A stretch of DNA of 64,000 bases from Desulfobacillus sp041396245 (lineage in GTDB: Bacteria > Pseudomonadota > Gammaproteobacteria > Burkholderiales > Rhodocyclaceae), in contig JAWKYW010000013.1 in NCBI GenBank assembly GCA_041396245.1, positions 28,289 through 92,288 on the forward strand. The letters run 5' to 3'. The position numbers were made by a program, and so were the translations under genes. The notes beneath the pieces are model-generated. The model searched no databases and had not been told where the DNA came from. It saw only the letters and a program-made list of their open reading frames with translations. This document shows positions 7,543-16,134 of this stretch, piece after piece (the stretch's first letter is position 1; each line of letters starts with the position of its first letter).

Positions 7543-9428
7543 GCCGGCGGCATTCCGTCGGCGAAGCGATAGGCCCCGCCGCCAGCCTGCTTGGCCCGGT
7601 ACATGGCGATATCCGCCTTCTGCATCAGGCCCTCCATGTCGACGGCATGGTCGGGGGCATGCGCGATGCCGACCGACACGCCGAGCCGGTACTGGCGGTT
7701 ACCGACCTCGACCGGCTGCCGTATCGCCTCGACGATCTTCTCGGCCACCCGCGCAGCATCCGTCGGGTGGCCCATTTCCTGGAGGAGGATGATGAACTCG
7801 TCGCCGCCGAGTCGTGCGACGGTGTCGATCTTCCGTACCAGGCCGTTCAGGCGCCCGGCGATGGCGACGAGGACGGCGTCGCCTGCCGAGTGGCCGTCGG
7901 TGTCGTTGATGGTCTTGAAATCGTCGAGGTCGAGCAGCAGCAGCGCGACCAGGTGATCGGTTCGCCTGGCCAGCGCCAATGCCTGTTCGAGACGGTCGGC
8001 GAGCAGGCGCCGGTTGGGCAGGCCGGTCAGTGTGTCGTGGTGGGCGAGATGGCGGTATTCCTCTGCGGCATGAACCCGCTCGGTGACGTCGGTGCCCACG
8101 CCGTGATAGCCGGCGAAGTCGCCGTTTTCGTCGAAGGCCGGGTTGCCGCTGATGGAAAACCAGCGCTGCTCTCCCGACGGCACCCGGATTTTGTACGTGA
8201 AATCCCGGAAGGGCAGATGCGCCTCCAGGGCCTTGCGGTGGTCTTGCCACTGTTCCGGCGTGACGCCGTCGAACATGGGAATTTCCCAGCGCGACTTTCC
8301 CCGGAGCGACTCGAGATCGATGCCGAACTTTTCCAGGGCCGGCCCGCTCAGACGGGTGAAGCGCAGCGCGGCGTCCTGCTCCCAGTACCAGTCGGTGGAC
8401 AGTGACACCAGGTCGCGGAAGCGCTGCTCGCTGGCCTTCAGCGCCGCCTCGGTGCGCTGCCGCTCGCTGATGTCGGTGCCCATCCAGACGACGCCGAGGT
8501 CGAGGTTGGCCGGATCGACGGCCATGCCGCTGATTTCCGCCCAAAACAGTTCGCCGCTCTTTCGGCGCAGTTGCACGATGGCGCTGTAGACCCTGCCCTC
8601 GCTGATGGGGGCCATGCACGCACTGGCGAACCGGCTCCAGTCCTCGTAGCTCGGCCACCAGGCCCAGGCCGGCTTGCCGACGGCTTCGTCGGATCCGTAG
8701 CCGAAGAGGGTGCACCACTGGCGATTGCATTTCGCCAGGTAGTTCGGCCTGATCAGGCCGATGGCTTCCGCGGCGGAATCGAAAATCACCTTGCGCTCCG
8801 CGGCCAGGGCCTCGCTCTCATAGCGCCCGCGCAGGGTGGCGACCAGATTGCGATACAAGGCGTCGTGCACTGCGGCCAGCACGGCGAGATAAACGAGCAT
8901 GGCCCAGCCGGCCGCGGCGAGGCCGTCGTGGCGGCTGAAAAAGAAAAAGGCGAGGGCAGGCAGCGCCAGGGCCGCGATGAATGCGTAATAGGCGCGGCGG
9001 GAAGGGGAGAGCATGGCGCTCGCGCTCAGGCAGACCATGCCCAGCGCAAGGACGGGGAAAAGTTGGCCGAATTCGCCGGCCTCCGGAGCGGGCAGCCAGG
9101 CTGTCAGGCCCCAGAGCAAGCCGCTCGCCGCCGTTCTCAGCGAAAACCGGCGTTCCCAGCGCGGCGCGTCCTCGAGTTGCGGCGGTCGCGTGCGATAGCG
9201 CAGCCAGATCCAGGCCGAGGCACCGACATTGCCCGCCATCAACGCCAGCCAGGCCAGCAGCGTGAAGTGTCCTTCCTCCGGCCACAGCCAGGCCGCGACC
9301 AGCAGCATGGCGGCGAATGTGGCCAGGGCCGAATGGCGTGAAAGCGCGATGAGCAGGCGCACGCGCTCGGCATGGCAGGCCATGCCGATGCCGGAATGCC
9401 AGTTTTCGAGCCGGTACGGTTCCGACAC
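7539..9428 (-). CDS. Membrane PAS–PAS–GGDEF diguanylate cyclase
   Basis: 629 residues. About residues 28–195 hold six or so hydrophobic segments (a membrane sensor resembling MASE-type modules). Two PAS/PAC units follow, about 210–325 (ending VWMGTDISERQ) and about 335–455 (ending GVGTDVTERV). The C-terminal GGDEF domain has HHDTLTGLPNRR, LLDLDDFKTIND and an intact GGDEF. RKID lies five residues before GGDEF, matching the RxxD inhibitory I-site, so product feedback by c-di-GMP is expected. It should make c-di-GMP from GTP at the inner membrane; the input signal is unknown. It is transcribed divergently from gluQ. Confidence 0.92.
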   Translation of the reverse strand: MSEPYRLENWHSGIGMACHAERVRLLIALSRHSALATFAAMLLVAAWLWPEEGHFTLLAWLALMAGNVGASAWIWLRYRTRPPQLEDAPRWERRFSLRTAASGLLWGLTAWLPAPEAGEFGQLFPVLALGMVCLSASAMLSPSRRAYYAFIAALALPALAFFFFSRHDGLAAAGWAMLVYLAVLAAVHDALYRNLVATLRGRYESEALAAERKVIFDSAAEAIGLIRPNYLAKCNRQWCTLFGYGSDEAVGKPAWAWWPSYEDWSRFASACMAPISEGRVYSAIVQLRRKSGELFWAEISGMAVDPANLDLGVVWMGTDISERQRTEAALKASEQRFRDLVSLSTDWYWEQDAALRFTRLSGPALEKFGIDLESLRGKSRWEIPMFDGVTPEQWQDHRKALEAHLPFRDFTYKIRVPSGEQRWFSISGNPAFDENGDFAGYHGVGTDVTERVHAAEEYRHLAHHDTLTGLPNRRLLADRLEQALALARRTDHLVALLLLDLDDFKTINDTDGHSAGDAVLVAIAGRLNGLVRKIDTVARLGGDEFIILLQEMGHPTDAARVAEKIVEAIRQPVEVGNRQYRLGVSVGIAHAPDHAVDMEGLMQKADIAMYRAKQAGGGAYRFADGMPPA

Positions 9429-9580
9429 GCCCCCCCCCTGTAGTAGTTGTCCGCGGGTCTCGACGGAGTGCGAATGCTAAACGCATTCCTCCCGACGAGT
9501 CGTGAAGTGCGTCACGCTTACGATACGGGCGGCATGTTCCGTCCGACAATCGGGCCGGCAGCCTGCGTTATCATCGCCGC

Positions 9581-10507
9581 ATGACTCGAACCCCTGTTGC
9601 CGGTGCGCCCTATCGCGGACGCTTTGCGCCCTCGCCGACGGGGCCGCTGCATTTCGGGTCCCTCGTCGCCGCATTGGGCAGCTATCTCGACGCGCGCGCT
9701 GCCGGCGGCGAATGGCTGTTGCGCATGGAGGACGTGGACGCGCCGCGCACGGTTCCGGGCGCCGCGGCCGCCATCCTCGGCACGCTGGAGCGGCTGGGAT
9801 TCGCCTGGGACGGCGAGGTCGCCTGGCAGAGCAGGCGCCGGTCGCATTATTTGGCGGCGTTCGAGCGGCTGCGCCTGGACGATGCCGTCTTCGCCTGCGC
9901 CTGCAGCCGCCGCGAGGTGGCGGATTCGACACTCGGGGCGGATGGCGCGCCGCGCTATCCGGGCACCTGCCGCAACGGCCTGCCGCCCGGGCGGCAGGGG
10001 CGCGCCTGGCGCTTGCGGGTCGAGCCGGGCCAGGTCTGTTTCGAGGACCTCCTGCAGGGCCGCATTTGCCAGGCGGTCGCCGCCGAGGTGGGGGATTTCG
10101 TCGTGCTGCGCGCCGACGGCCATTTCGCCTACCAGCTGGCGGTGGTGGTCGACGATGCCGACCAGGGCATCACGCATGTCGTGCGCGGCGCCGACCTGAT
10201 CGACTCGACGCCACGCCAGATCTGCCTGCAGGAGCGCCTCGGCCTGGCGCGACCGGCCTACCTGCACCTGCCGGCGGCGGTCAATGCCGCGGGCGGGAAG
10301 CTGTCGAAACAGACGCGGGCTAGGCAGGTCGACGATTTCCGTCCGCAGGCTGTGCTTGCTGCCGCACTGGCATTTCTCGGCCAGCAACCCCCCGATGCCC
10401 TGGCGGAAGCCGATCTGGACAGCCTGTGGCGCTGGGCGATAATGCACTGGAATCGGAGCGCGCTGCCAGGCAGCCGCGCTGCCGCGGCCCCGGCCGCATA
10501 CTCCTGA
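9581..10507 (+). CDS. gluQ: Glutamyl-Q tRNA(Asp) synthetase
   Basis: 308-residue paralogue of the GluRS catalytic domain that glutamylates the queuosine of tRNA-Asp. It lacks the anticodon-binding domain, as the family does. Motifs: RFAPSPTGPLHFGSLVAAL (HIGH-type), the zinc-site cysteines CAC and later C in YPGTCRNG, VVRGADLIDSTPRQ, and KLSKQ (KMSKS-type). The start ATG is preceded by a GC-rich leader. CDS and a CoA-binding protein gene follow 15 bases apart on the same strand. Confidence 0.95.
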   Translation: MTRTPVAGAPYRGRFAPSPTGPLHFGSLVAALGSYLDARAAGGEWLLRMEDVDAPRTVPGAAAAILGTLERLGFAWDGEVAWQSRRRSHYLAAFERLRLDDAVFACACSRREVADSTLGADGAPRYPGTCRNGLPPGRQGRAWRLRVEPGQVCFEDLLQGRICQAVAAEVGDFVVLRADGHFAYQLAVVVDDADQGITHVVRGADLIDSTPRQICLQERLGLARPAYLHLPAAVNAAGGKLSKQTRARQVDDFRPQAVLAAALAFLGQQPPDALAEADLDSLWRWAIMHWNRSALPGSRAAAAPAAYS

Positions 10508-10522
10508 ACCGAAGGGGCTCGA

Positions 10523-10990
10523 ATGATCGATGATGTCGCCGGCTTGCGCCGCATCCTGATGCAGAACCGCACGATCGCGGTGGTGGGCCTGTCCGCCAGC
10601 TGGCACCGGCCGAGCTACTTCGCCGCCAAATACATGCTCGAACACGGCTACACGGTGATCCCCGTCAATCCGGCCTACGAGGAAGTGCTGGGCCAGGCCT
10701 GCTATCCCTCCCTGCGGGACGTGCCGCAGAAGGTGGACATGGTCGACTGCTTTCGTCGCTCCGAGGATATTCCCGCCATCGCGGACGAGGCGATCGGCAT
10801 CGGCGCCAGGGTGTTGTGGATGCAACTCGGCGTGATCAACCCGGCGGCCGCGCGCAAGGCGGAGGCGGCCGGCCTGGAAGTGGTGATGGACCGCTGCGTG
10901 AAGATCGAGTACGCGCGCCTCTTCGGCGGCCTGAACTGGTTCGGCGTGAACACCGGCATCGTCTCCTCGCAACGGCCGCCCTGTCCGTAA
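10523..10990 (+). CDS. CoA-binding domain protein (YccU-like)
   Basis: 155 residues. Single Rossmann-type CoA_binding domain: IAVVGLSASWHRPSYFAAKYM at the N-terminus, then VIPVNPAYEEVLG and VDMVDCFRRSEDIP, and the C-terminal VMDRCVKIEYARL. The family is widespread and of undefined physiological role, probably binding CoA or a related nucleotide. It is downstream of gluQ by 15 bases and convergent with clsB. Confidence 0.88.
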   Translation: MIDDVAGLRRILMQNRTIAVVGLSASWHRPSYFAAKYMLEHGYTVIPVNPAYEEVLGQACYPSLRDVPQKVDMVDCFRRSEDIPAIADEAIGIGARVLWMQLGVINPAAARKAEAAGLEVVMDRCVKIEYARLFGGLNWFGVNTGIVSSQRPPCP

Positions 10991-11028
10991 AAGTCAGCCG
11001 CCCGAGGACGGCGTTTCGGACCTCTTTC

Positions 11029-12186
11029 CTAATGTTTTCCGCCGTAGCCGGCGAAGCCGATCATCAGACGCACCAGGCCATAGGCCAGCCAGCTGGCCAG
11101 GCGGTGCAGCCAGGACTTGCGTTGCCAGTCTTCGCGCCGCAACTCGCGGGCGCCGCCGATGATGGCGGCGTCCAGGCTGGCGCGCAATTCGGCGGCGAAG
11201 GCTTCGTTGCTCACCACGATATTCGCTTCGCGTGCGAGCAGCAGGCTGAAAGGGTCGATGTTGCTGGACCCGACGGTGGACCATTGGCCGTCGATGACCG
11301 CCACCTTGGCATGCAGAAAGCTGAGGTGATATTCGAAGATGCGGATGCCGGCGCCGAGAAGCGCGTCGAAGAGTGCCTGGGAGGCATAGTGTTGCAGCAG
11401 GTACTCCATGCGTCCCTGCAGCAGGATGGTGACCTGGACACCGCGCTGCGCGGCATGCGTGAGCGCATGGCGAAAGCGGATGCCGGGGAGGAAGTAGGCA
11501 TTGGCAAGGAAGATTTCCTTCCTCGCCGTCCTGATGGCCTCCAGGTAGGCTTCCTCGATGTCGCGGCGATGGCGCAGGTTGTCGCGAACCAGGAAGGCGG
11601 CGCGCATGCTGCCGCAGGGGTCGGCCATGACCGGAGCGTGCACGAGCACGCGCAGGCGCCGCCGGAAGTTGGCCCAGGCCACGAGCTTCCAGAGCTGGTG
11701 GACCGAGGCGTGGATGGGGGCGATGAGCGGGCCTTCCACGCGCACCGCATAGTCGTAGCGCGGCGGCTGGCCCGGCGCATGGGCGTCGTCGATGATGTTG
11801 ATGCCGCCGACGAAGGCCAGGCGGGCATCCACGACGACCAGTTTGCGGTGCAGCCGGCGCAGGCGCTGACGGCGCAGCGTCAGGGGTGAAATCTTCCTGC
11901 GGTAAATCAGGGTCCGCACGCCGGACGCTTCCAGCGCCGGCATCAGCTTTGCGGGGAATTCGCGCGCACCAAAGCCATCCACCAGCACGCGGACCCTCAC
12001 GCCGCGGCGGGCGGCGCGCGCGAGCGCCGCAGCGATCAGGCGACCGGTTTGGTCGTCTTCGAAGATGTAGGTCTCGAGGTGGATTTCCTGCGTGGCGGCG
12101 TCGATGGCCGCGCACAGCGCCGGAAAATAGGCGCTGCCGGTTTCGAGCAGCGTGATGCGATTGCCGGGAAGGAATTCCGCCCTCAT
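11029..12186 (-). CDS. clsB: Cardiolipin synthase B-type phospholipase D family protein
   Basis: 385 residues with two HKD motifs: HRKLVVVDARLAFVGGIN (about residues 119–136) and HAKVAVIDGQWSTVGSSN (about 300–317), each with H-x-K-x4-D. This is the two-domain phosphatidyltransferase architecture of ClsB, which makes cardiolipin from phosphatidylglycerol and PE. The start MRAEFLPGNRI is chosen at 12186, although the frame stays open upstream through the neighbouring gene. It lies 11 bases downstream of the endonuclease/exonuclease/phosphatase gene, the same pairing found with ybhP–clsB in E. coli, so the two are likely cotranscribed. Confidence 0.92.
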   Translation of the reverse strand: MRAEFLPGNRITLLETGSAYFPALCAAIDAATQEIHLETYIFEDDQTGRLIAAALARAARRGVRVRVLVDGFGAREFPAKLMPALEASGVRTLIYRRKISPLTLRRQRLRRLHRKLVVVDARLAFVGGINIIDDAHAPGQPPRYDYAVRVEGPLIAPIHASVHQLWKLVAWANFRRRLRVLVHAPVMADPCGSMRAAFLVRDNLRHRRDIEEAYLEAIRTARKEIFLANAYFLPGIRFRHALTHAAQRGVQVTILLQGRMEYLLQHYASQALFDALLGAGIRIFEYHLSFLHAKVAVIDGQWSTVGSSNIDPFSLLLAREANIVVSNEAFAAELRASLDAAIIGGARELRREDWQRKSWLHRLASWLAYGLVRLMIGFAGYGGKH

Positions 12187-12197
12187 GCGGGGGAATG

Positions 12198-13007
12198 CTA
12201 CCCGAGCGAGACGCGGGCCGACAGCGCGGCGTGGTCGGAGATCTTCGACCAGGGGCGACCGAAATGCACTTCGGCGCGCTCGATGGTGAAGCCCCGGACG
12301 TAGATGCGGTCCAGCCGGAACACCGGCAGGGTGGCCGGGAAGCTGCGCGCGGGCTGGCCGTTGATGCCGCCGAAGACCTCGATCATGCCGAGCCGCTCCG
12401 CGATCAGGTTGCCGGCGCGGTTGTGCCAGTCGTTGAAGTCGCCGGCGATGATCAGCGGCGTGTCGCCGGGACTGACTTCTTCCATGCGCGCCGCGAGGGC
12501 CAGCATCTGTCGGCGTCGCGCGGCGGCGGTCAGACCGAGATGCACGCAGACGCAATGCAGGGGCCGGTCCCAGCCGGGCACGGCGATTTCGGTGTGCAGC
12601 ATGCCGCGCCGTTCGAACCTCAGCTCGGAGATGTCCTGGTTGTGCGAGGACAGGATGGGAAAGCGCGACAGGATGGCGTTGCCGTGGTGGCCGTGGTCGT
12701 AGATGGCGTTGCCGCCGTAGGCCGTGTCCGGCCAGACGCCGTCGGCGAGGAAGTCGTGCTGGCCCGCCTCGGGCCAGTCGCGGTGGCGTCCGGCATGGCC
12801 GGCATGCAGCCCCTGCACCTCCTGCAGGAAGACGATGTCCGGGTCGAGTCCGTGCAGACGTTTGCGCAGTTCGTGGATCATCATGCGGGCCTTGAACTGC
12901 GAGAAGCCCTTGTGGATGTTGTAGGTGCACACATGCAGCTTGCGCACGTCGCCCTTCGCCCGGGGCGAAGCGACCTTGCCCCTGCAGGTGATGGCCGGCT
13001 TGACCAT
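12198..13007 (-). CDS. Endonuclease/exonuclease/phosphatase family protein (YbhP-like)
   Basis: 269 residues from ATG 13007. EEP-fold motifs: VCTYNIHKGF, IVFLQEVQG (metal-binding Glu), NAILSRFPI, VCVHLGL, IIAGDFNDWHNRAG (Asp/Asn pair) and the C-terminal SDHAALSA (catalytic Asp-His). A nuclease or a lipid/inositol-type phosphatase is possible; the fold does not tell which. Its linkage to clsB suggests a role around phospholipid metabolism, but that is inference. A longer N-terminus from 13187 is open but would run into the nadA terminator region and looks non-coding. Confidence 0.88.
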   Translation of the reverse strand: MVKPAITCRGKVASPRAKGDVRKLHVCTYNIHKGFSQFKARMMIHELRKRLHGLDPDIVFLQEVQGLHAGHAGRHRDWPEAGQHDFLADGVWPDTAYGGNAIYDHGHHGNAILSRFPILSSHNQDISELRFERRGMLHTEIAVPGWDRPLHCVCVHLGLTAAARRRQMLALAARMEEVSPGDTPLIIAGDFNDWHNRAGNLIAERLGMIEVFGGINGQPARSFPATLPVFRLDRIYVRGFTIERAEVHFGRPWSKISDHAALSARVSLG

Positions 13008-13068
13008 GCTCAGCCCGCCTGGCCGATCGCGCCGTCGCGGAACATGCATGGACACCCCCACCCGTCCT

Positions 13069-13095
13069 CCCCTGCCCTCGGGACGGGGGCAGGGG
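13069..13095 (-). terminator. GC-rich hairpin just downstream of nadA
   Basis: CCCCTGCCC pairs with GGGCAGGGG across a 9-base loop, starting ten bases after the nadA stop in the direction of transcription. There is no T tract, so it may be a repeat element or an mRNA-stabilising hairpin rather than an intrinsic terminator. Confidence 0.4.
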
Positions 13096-13104
13096 GGAAG
13101 GCCG

Positions 13105-14205
13105 TCACGACGCCTCCAGCATGCGATCGAGGGCGACTTTCGCCAGGGCGGCCTCGTGCGCCGGCACGGTGATGCGATTGACGACATTGCCCTCGGCCAG
13201 ATTCTCCAGGCACCAGGCCAGGTGCTGCGGGTCGATGCGGCCCATGGTCGAGCACATGCAGACCATCGGTGCCATGAACTGCACGACCTTGCCCTCCGGT
13301 TTCACCTCCTCGGCCAGGCGGCTGACGAGATTCAGTTCGGTGCCGACCAGCCAGCGCGTATTGGCCGGCGCCGCCTTGACGGTCTTGATGATGAACTCCG
13401 TCGAGCCGACGTAATCCGACAGGCGGCAGACGTCGAAATTCGATTCTGGATGGGAGATGACCAGGCCGTCGGGGTGCTCGTTCCTGAAGCGCAGGATGTG
13501 GCCGGCCTGGAACATCTGGTGCACCGAGCAGTGGCCCTTCCAGAGCAGGATGCGGGCGCGACGGACCTGTTCCGCCGTGAGCCCGCCGTTCTCGAGGTCG
13601 GGATCCCACACGACCATCTCGTCGAGCGGGATGCCCATCTTGTGGCCGCTCCAGCGGCCGAGGTGCTGGTCGGGGAAGAACAGCACCTTCTCGCGCCGGG
13701 CAAACGACCACTCGAGGATCTTCGGCGCGTTGCTCGAGGTGCATACGATGCCGCCGTGCTCGCCGCAGAAAGCCTTCAGGTCGGCGCCGGAATTGATGTA
13801 GGTGACGGGCGTGATCAGCTTGTCGGGATCGCCGGCGACGGCCTCCAGTTCGCGCCAGCAGCGCTCGACCTTGGCCAGGCTGGCCATGTCGGCCATCGAG
13901 CAACCGGCGGCCAGATCCGGCAGGATGGCGACCTGCTCCGGCTTGGAGAGGATGTCGGCCACCTCGGCCATGAAATGCACGCCGCAAAAGACGATGTACT
14001 CGGCAGCGGACTCGGCGGCGAGGCGCGACAGTTTCAGCGAGTCGCCGGTCAGGTCGGCATGGCGATAGACGTCGGCGCGCTGGTAATGGTGGCACAGCAG
14101 CACGGCGCGGCTGCCCAGCCGCGCCCGCGCGGCGAGGATGCGTTCCCGGGCCTGATCGTCGGCAAGGGCATTGAAACGGTCGAACTGGACAACGGTGGAT
14201 GACAT
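13105..14205 (-). CDS. nadA: Quinolinate synthase
   Basis: 366-residue [4Fe-4S] enzyme that condenses iminoaspartate with dihydroxyacetone phosphate to quinolinate in de novo NAD synthesis. Motifs: LLCHHYQRADVY, DSLKLSRLAAES, VFCGVHFMAEVA (cluster Cys), VTYINSGADLKA, HPESNFDVC and MVCMCSTMGRIDP (cluster Cys region). Length agrees with the long (type with N-terminal extension) proteobacterial form. nadB and nadC are not in the window. Confidence 0.96.
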   Translation of the reverse strand: MSSTVVQFDRFNALADDQARERILAARARLGSRAVLLCHHYQRADVYRHADLTGDSLKLSRLAAESAAEYIVFCGVHFMAEVADILSKPEQVAILPDLAAGCSMADMASLAKVERCWRELEAVAGDPDKLITPVTYINSGADLKAFCGEHGGIVCTSSNAPKILEWSFARREKVLFFPDQHLGRWSGHKMGIPLDEMVVWDPDLENGGLTAEQVRRARILLWKGHCSVHQMFQAGHILRFRNEHPDGLVISHPESNFDVCRLSDYVGSTEFIIKTVKAAPANTRWLVGTELNLVSRLAEEVKPEGKVVQFMAPMVCMCSTMGRIDPQHLAWCLENLAEGNVVNRITVPAHEAALAKVALDRMLEAS

Positions 14206-14260
14206 GGCTTGACCCGGCGTGAATGCGAATGCGCGTGAATGCGAAACCCGAAACTATAAA

Positions 14261-14713
14261 CTAGCTCTGCTGCCAGGGCAGGCCGGCGGCCCGCCAGCCT
14301 CCTACCTTGCCGCGCTGACCGCGGGCATCCCTGTCGCCCTCGAAGCCTTCCAGGACGTTGTAGCAGTCCGGATAGCCCGATTCGGTGGCCAGTGCCGCCG
14401 CGCGGTGCGAACGGTGGCCGCTGCGGCAGATGAACAACACCAGGGACTCGGGGTCGACCTGCTGCTTCAGTTCCACCATGAAATGCCTGTTCGGCGCGAA
14501 CCCCGGGTAGAACTGCCACTCGATCTCGACGGCACCGGGGATGCGGCCGACGAAGTCGAGTTCGGCGCGGGTGCGCACATCCACCAGTTTCGCGCCGGGA
14601 GCCATCTGCAACACCCCGTAGGCTTCGGCCGGCGTGAGCGCGCCCTCATAAGGCAGGCCGAGCTCCAGCGCGCGCTTCTGCGCCAGGGCCAGGAGTTCGC
14701 CGAGTTTTCCCAT
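14261..14713 (-). CDS. Rhodanese-domain sulfurtransferase
   Basis: 150 residues, single rhodanese domain. LVDVRTRAELDFVGRIPGAV is the family's CH2A-type start and LFICRSGHRSHRAA holds the active-site Cys in a six-residue loop (CRSGHR). GYPDCYNVLEGFEGD ends the domain. It could act in cyanide/thiosulfate detoxification or as a persulfide carrier. It is 55 bases upstream of nadA on the same strand and divergent from the cation transporter. Confidence 0.9.
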   Translation of the reverse strand: MGKLGELLALAQKRALELGLPYEGALTPAEAYGVLQMAPGAKLVDVRTRAELDFVGRIPGAVEIEWQFYPGFAPNRHFMVELKQQVDPESLVLFICRSGHRSHRAAALATESGYPDCYNVLEGFEGDRDARGQRGKVGGWRAAGLPWQQS

Positions 14714-14761
14714 TGCGGCTGCCGCGATTAGAATAACGACTCAAGTATAAGTGATGACTCC

Positions 14762-15940
14762 ATGTCCGTTGAAGAAACCCCGCGGCAAGCCGGGCCTTTG
14801 GATCCGCAGCGCTACCGCGCGGCGAGCCGCGCCACCTGGATTTCAGCGGCGCTCAACCTGGCCCTGACCATCGCCCAGCTGGCCGTCGGCTGGCTGGCGC
14901 ATTCGCAGTCGCTGATCGCCCACGGCCTGCATTCGTTCTCCGACCTGCTGTCGGACTTTCTCGTGCTCTATGCCAATCGCCAGGGCAGCCATCCGGCCGA
15001 CCGCGAGCACCCCTACGGCCACGCCCGTGTCGAGACGGCGGCCACGCTGGTGCTCGGCGCTTCCCTGTCGCTGATCGGCTTCGGCATCCTGTGGGAGGCG
15101 ACCCTGCGCCTGCAGCATGTCGCCGACCTGCCGCCGATCGAGTGGATCGCGCTGTGGGTGGCGATCGTCACCGCCGCCTCGAAGGAAGTCCTCTTCCGCT
15201 ATCTGCTGCGCGTTGCCGAGCGCCTGCGCTCGCCCATGCTGGCGGCCAATGCCTGGCATACGCGTGCCGATGCCGCCTCGGCACTGGTGGTGGTGGTCGG
15301 CATCGCCGGCGCCCTGATGGGCTGGAAATTCCTCGATTTGCTGGCGGCGGCGATCATGGGCTTCATGATCCTGCGCATGGGATTGAAGCTGGCCTGGGAA
15401 TCCCTGCAGGAACTGATAGACACCGGCCTCGACAAGGAAAAGGTCGAGGCCATCCGCCGGACCTTGCTGGACACCCCCGGCGTGCTGGGCCTGCATGAGC
15501 TGCGTACCCGGCGCATGGCCCACCAGGCGCTGGTCGATGCGCACGTGCTGGTCGATCCGCGCATCAGCGTGTCCGAGGGCCACCGCATGGGCGAGCACGC
15601 GCGACAGCGCGTGCTCGAGGCCCATCCGGAAGTGGCCGACGTGCTGGTGCATATCGATGCCGAAGAGGACCAGGCCATGAGGAGCAGCAGCGCCGACCTG
15701 CCCGACCGCGACGTCCTCATGGCGCATTTGCATGAATTGCTGGGGGAGGAAGCGGCGCGGATCGAGAAAACGGTGCTGCACTACCTGGGCAACCGGGTCG
15801 AGGCGGAGGTTTTCCTGCCGCTCGAGGTCTGCCTCGATGCGGCACGCATTAGCAGGCTGGAGCAGCGTATCGCCGCACAGCTGGGCGGCAACGCCATCTT
15901 CCGCGCCATCACGTTGAATGGCCGATTTGCACCAAAATAG
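14762..15940 (+). CDS. Cation diffusion facilitator family efflux transporter
   Basis: 392 residues. Six transmembrane segments in about residues 25–215; TM2 carries HSFSDLLSD and TM5 carries HTRADAAS, the HxxxD metal-binding pairs. A cytoplasmic C-terminal domain (about 220–300) has the CDF ferredoxin-like fold signature HELRTRRMAHQALVDAHVLVD. An extra region of about 80 residues follows, longer than the minimal CDF tail. Substrate is probably Zn, Fe or Mn; the residues visible do not decide. Its 3' end overlaps an NtrC-type box belonging to glnA. Confidence 0.9.
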   Translation: MSVEETPRQAGPLDPQRYRAASRATWISAALNLALTIAQLAVGWLAHSQSLIAHGLHSFSDLLSDFLVLYANRQGSHPADREHPYGHARVETAATLVLGASLSLIGFGILWEATLRLQHVADLPPIEWIALWVAIVTAASKEVLFRYLLRVAERLRSPMLAANAWHTRADAASALVVVVGIAGALMGWKFLDLLAAAIMGFMILRMGLKLAWESLQELIDTGLDKEKVEAIRRTLLDTPGVLGLHELRTRRMAHQALVDAHVLVDPRISVSEGHRMGEHARQRVLEAHPEVADVLVHIDAEEDQAMRSSSADLPDRDVLMAHLHELLGEEAARIEKTVLHYLGNRVEAEVFLPLEVCLDAARISRLEQRIAAQLGGNAIFRAITLNGRFAPK

Positions 15941-15944
15941 TGCG
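15928..15944 (+). promoter_or_regulatory. Candidate NtrC binding site upstream of glnA
   Basis: TGCACC-AAAAT-AGTGCG closely matches the NtrC consensus TGCACC-N5-GGTGCA (10 of 12 informative bases). It overlaps the stop codon of the cation transporter and lies about 110 bases upstream of the sigma-54 element. A further half-site-like ATGGTGCG follows at about 15968. Confidence 0.65.
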
Positions 15945-16036
15945 TCATGGATTTGTTTTGCCTCATTATGGTGCGCCCTCGTTTTCGCTTTGCCGGGTTC
16001 TTCCTTGTGTCACAATGACCTCCCCTTTTTCGGGCG

Positions 16037-16055
16037 TTGGCACATTTTCTGCTAA
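16037..16055 (+). promoter_or_regulatory. Sigma-54 promoter of glnA
   Basis: TTGGCACATTTTCTGCTAA has GG at 16039–16040, ten bases, and GC at 16051–16052, the invariant -24/-12 spacing, with TGGCAC fully conserved. Expected start near 16065 gives a leader of about 70 bases to the glnA ATG. Confidence 0.8.
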
Positions 16056-16134
16056 AGCCTTCTGCATGCAGTAATTCCAGGTATCTTTGGTTGTGGGTTT
16101 AGGTGATCCGAATTCAATTCGCTAGGAGAAAGTG

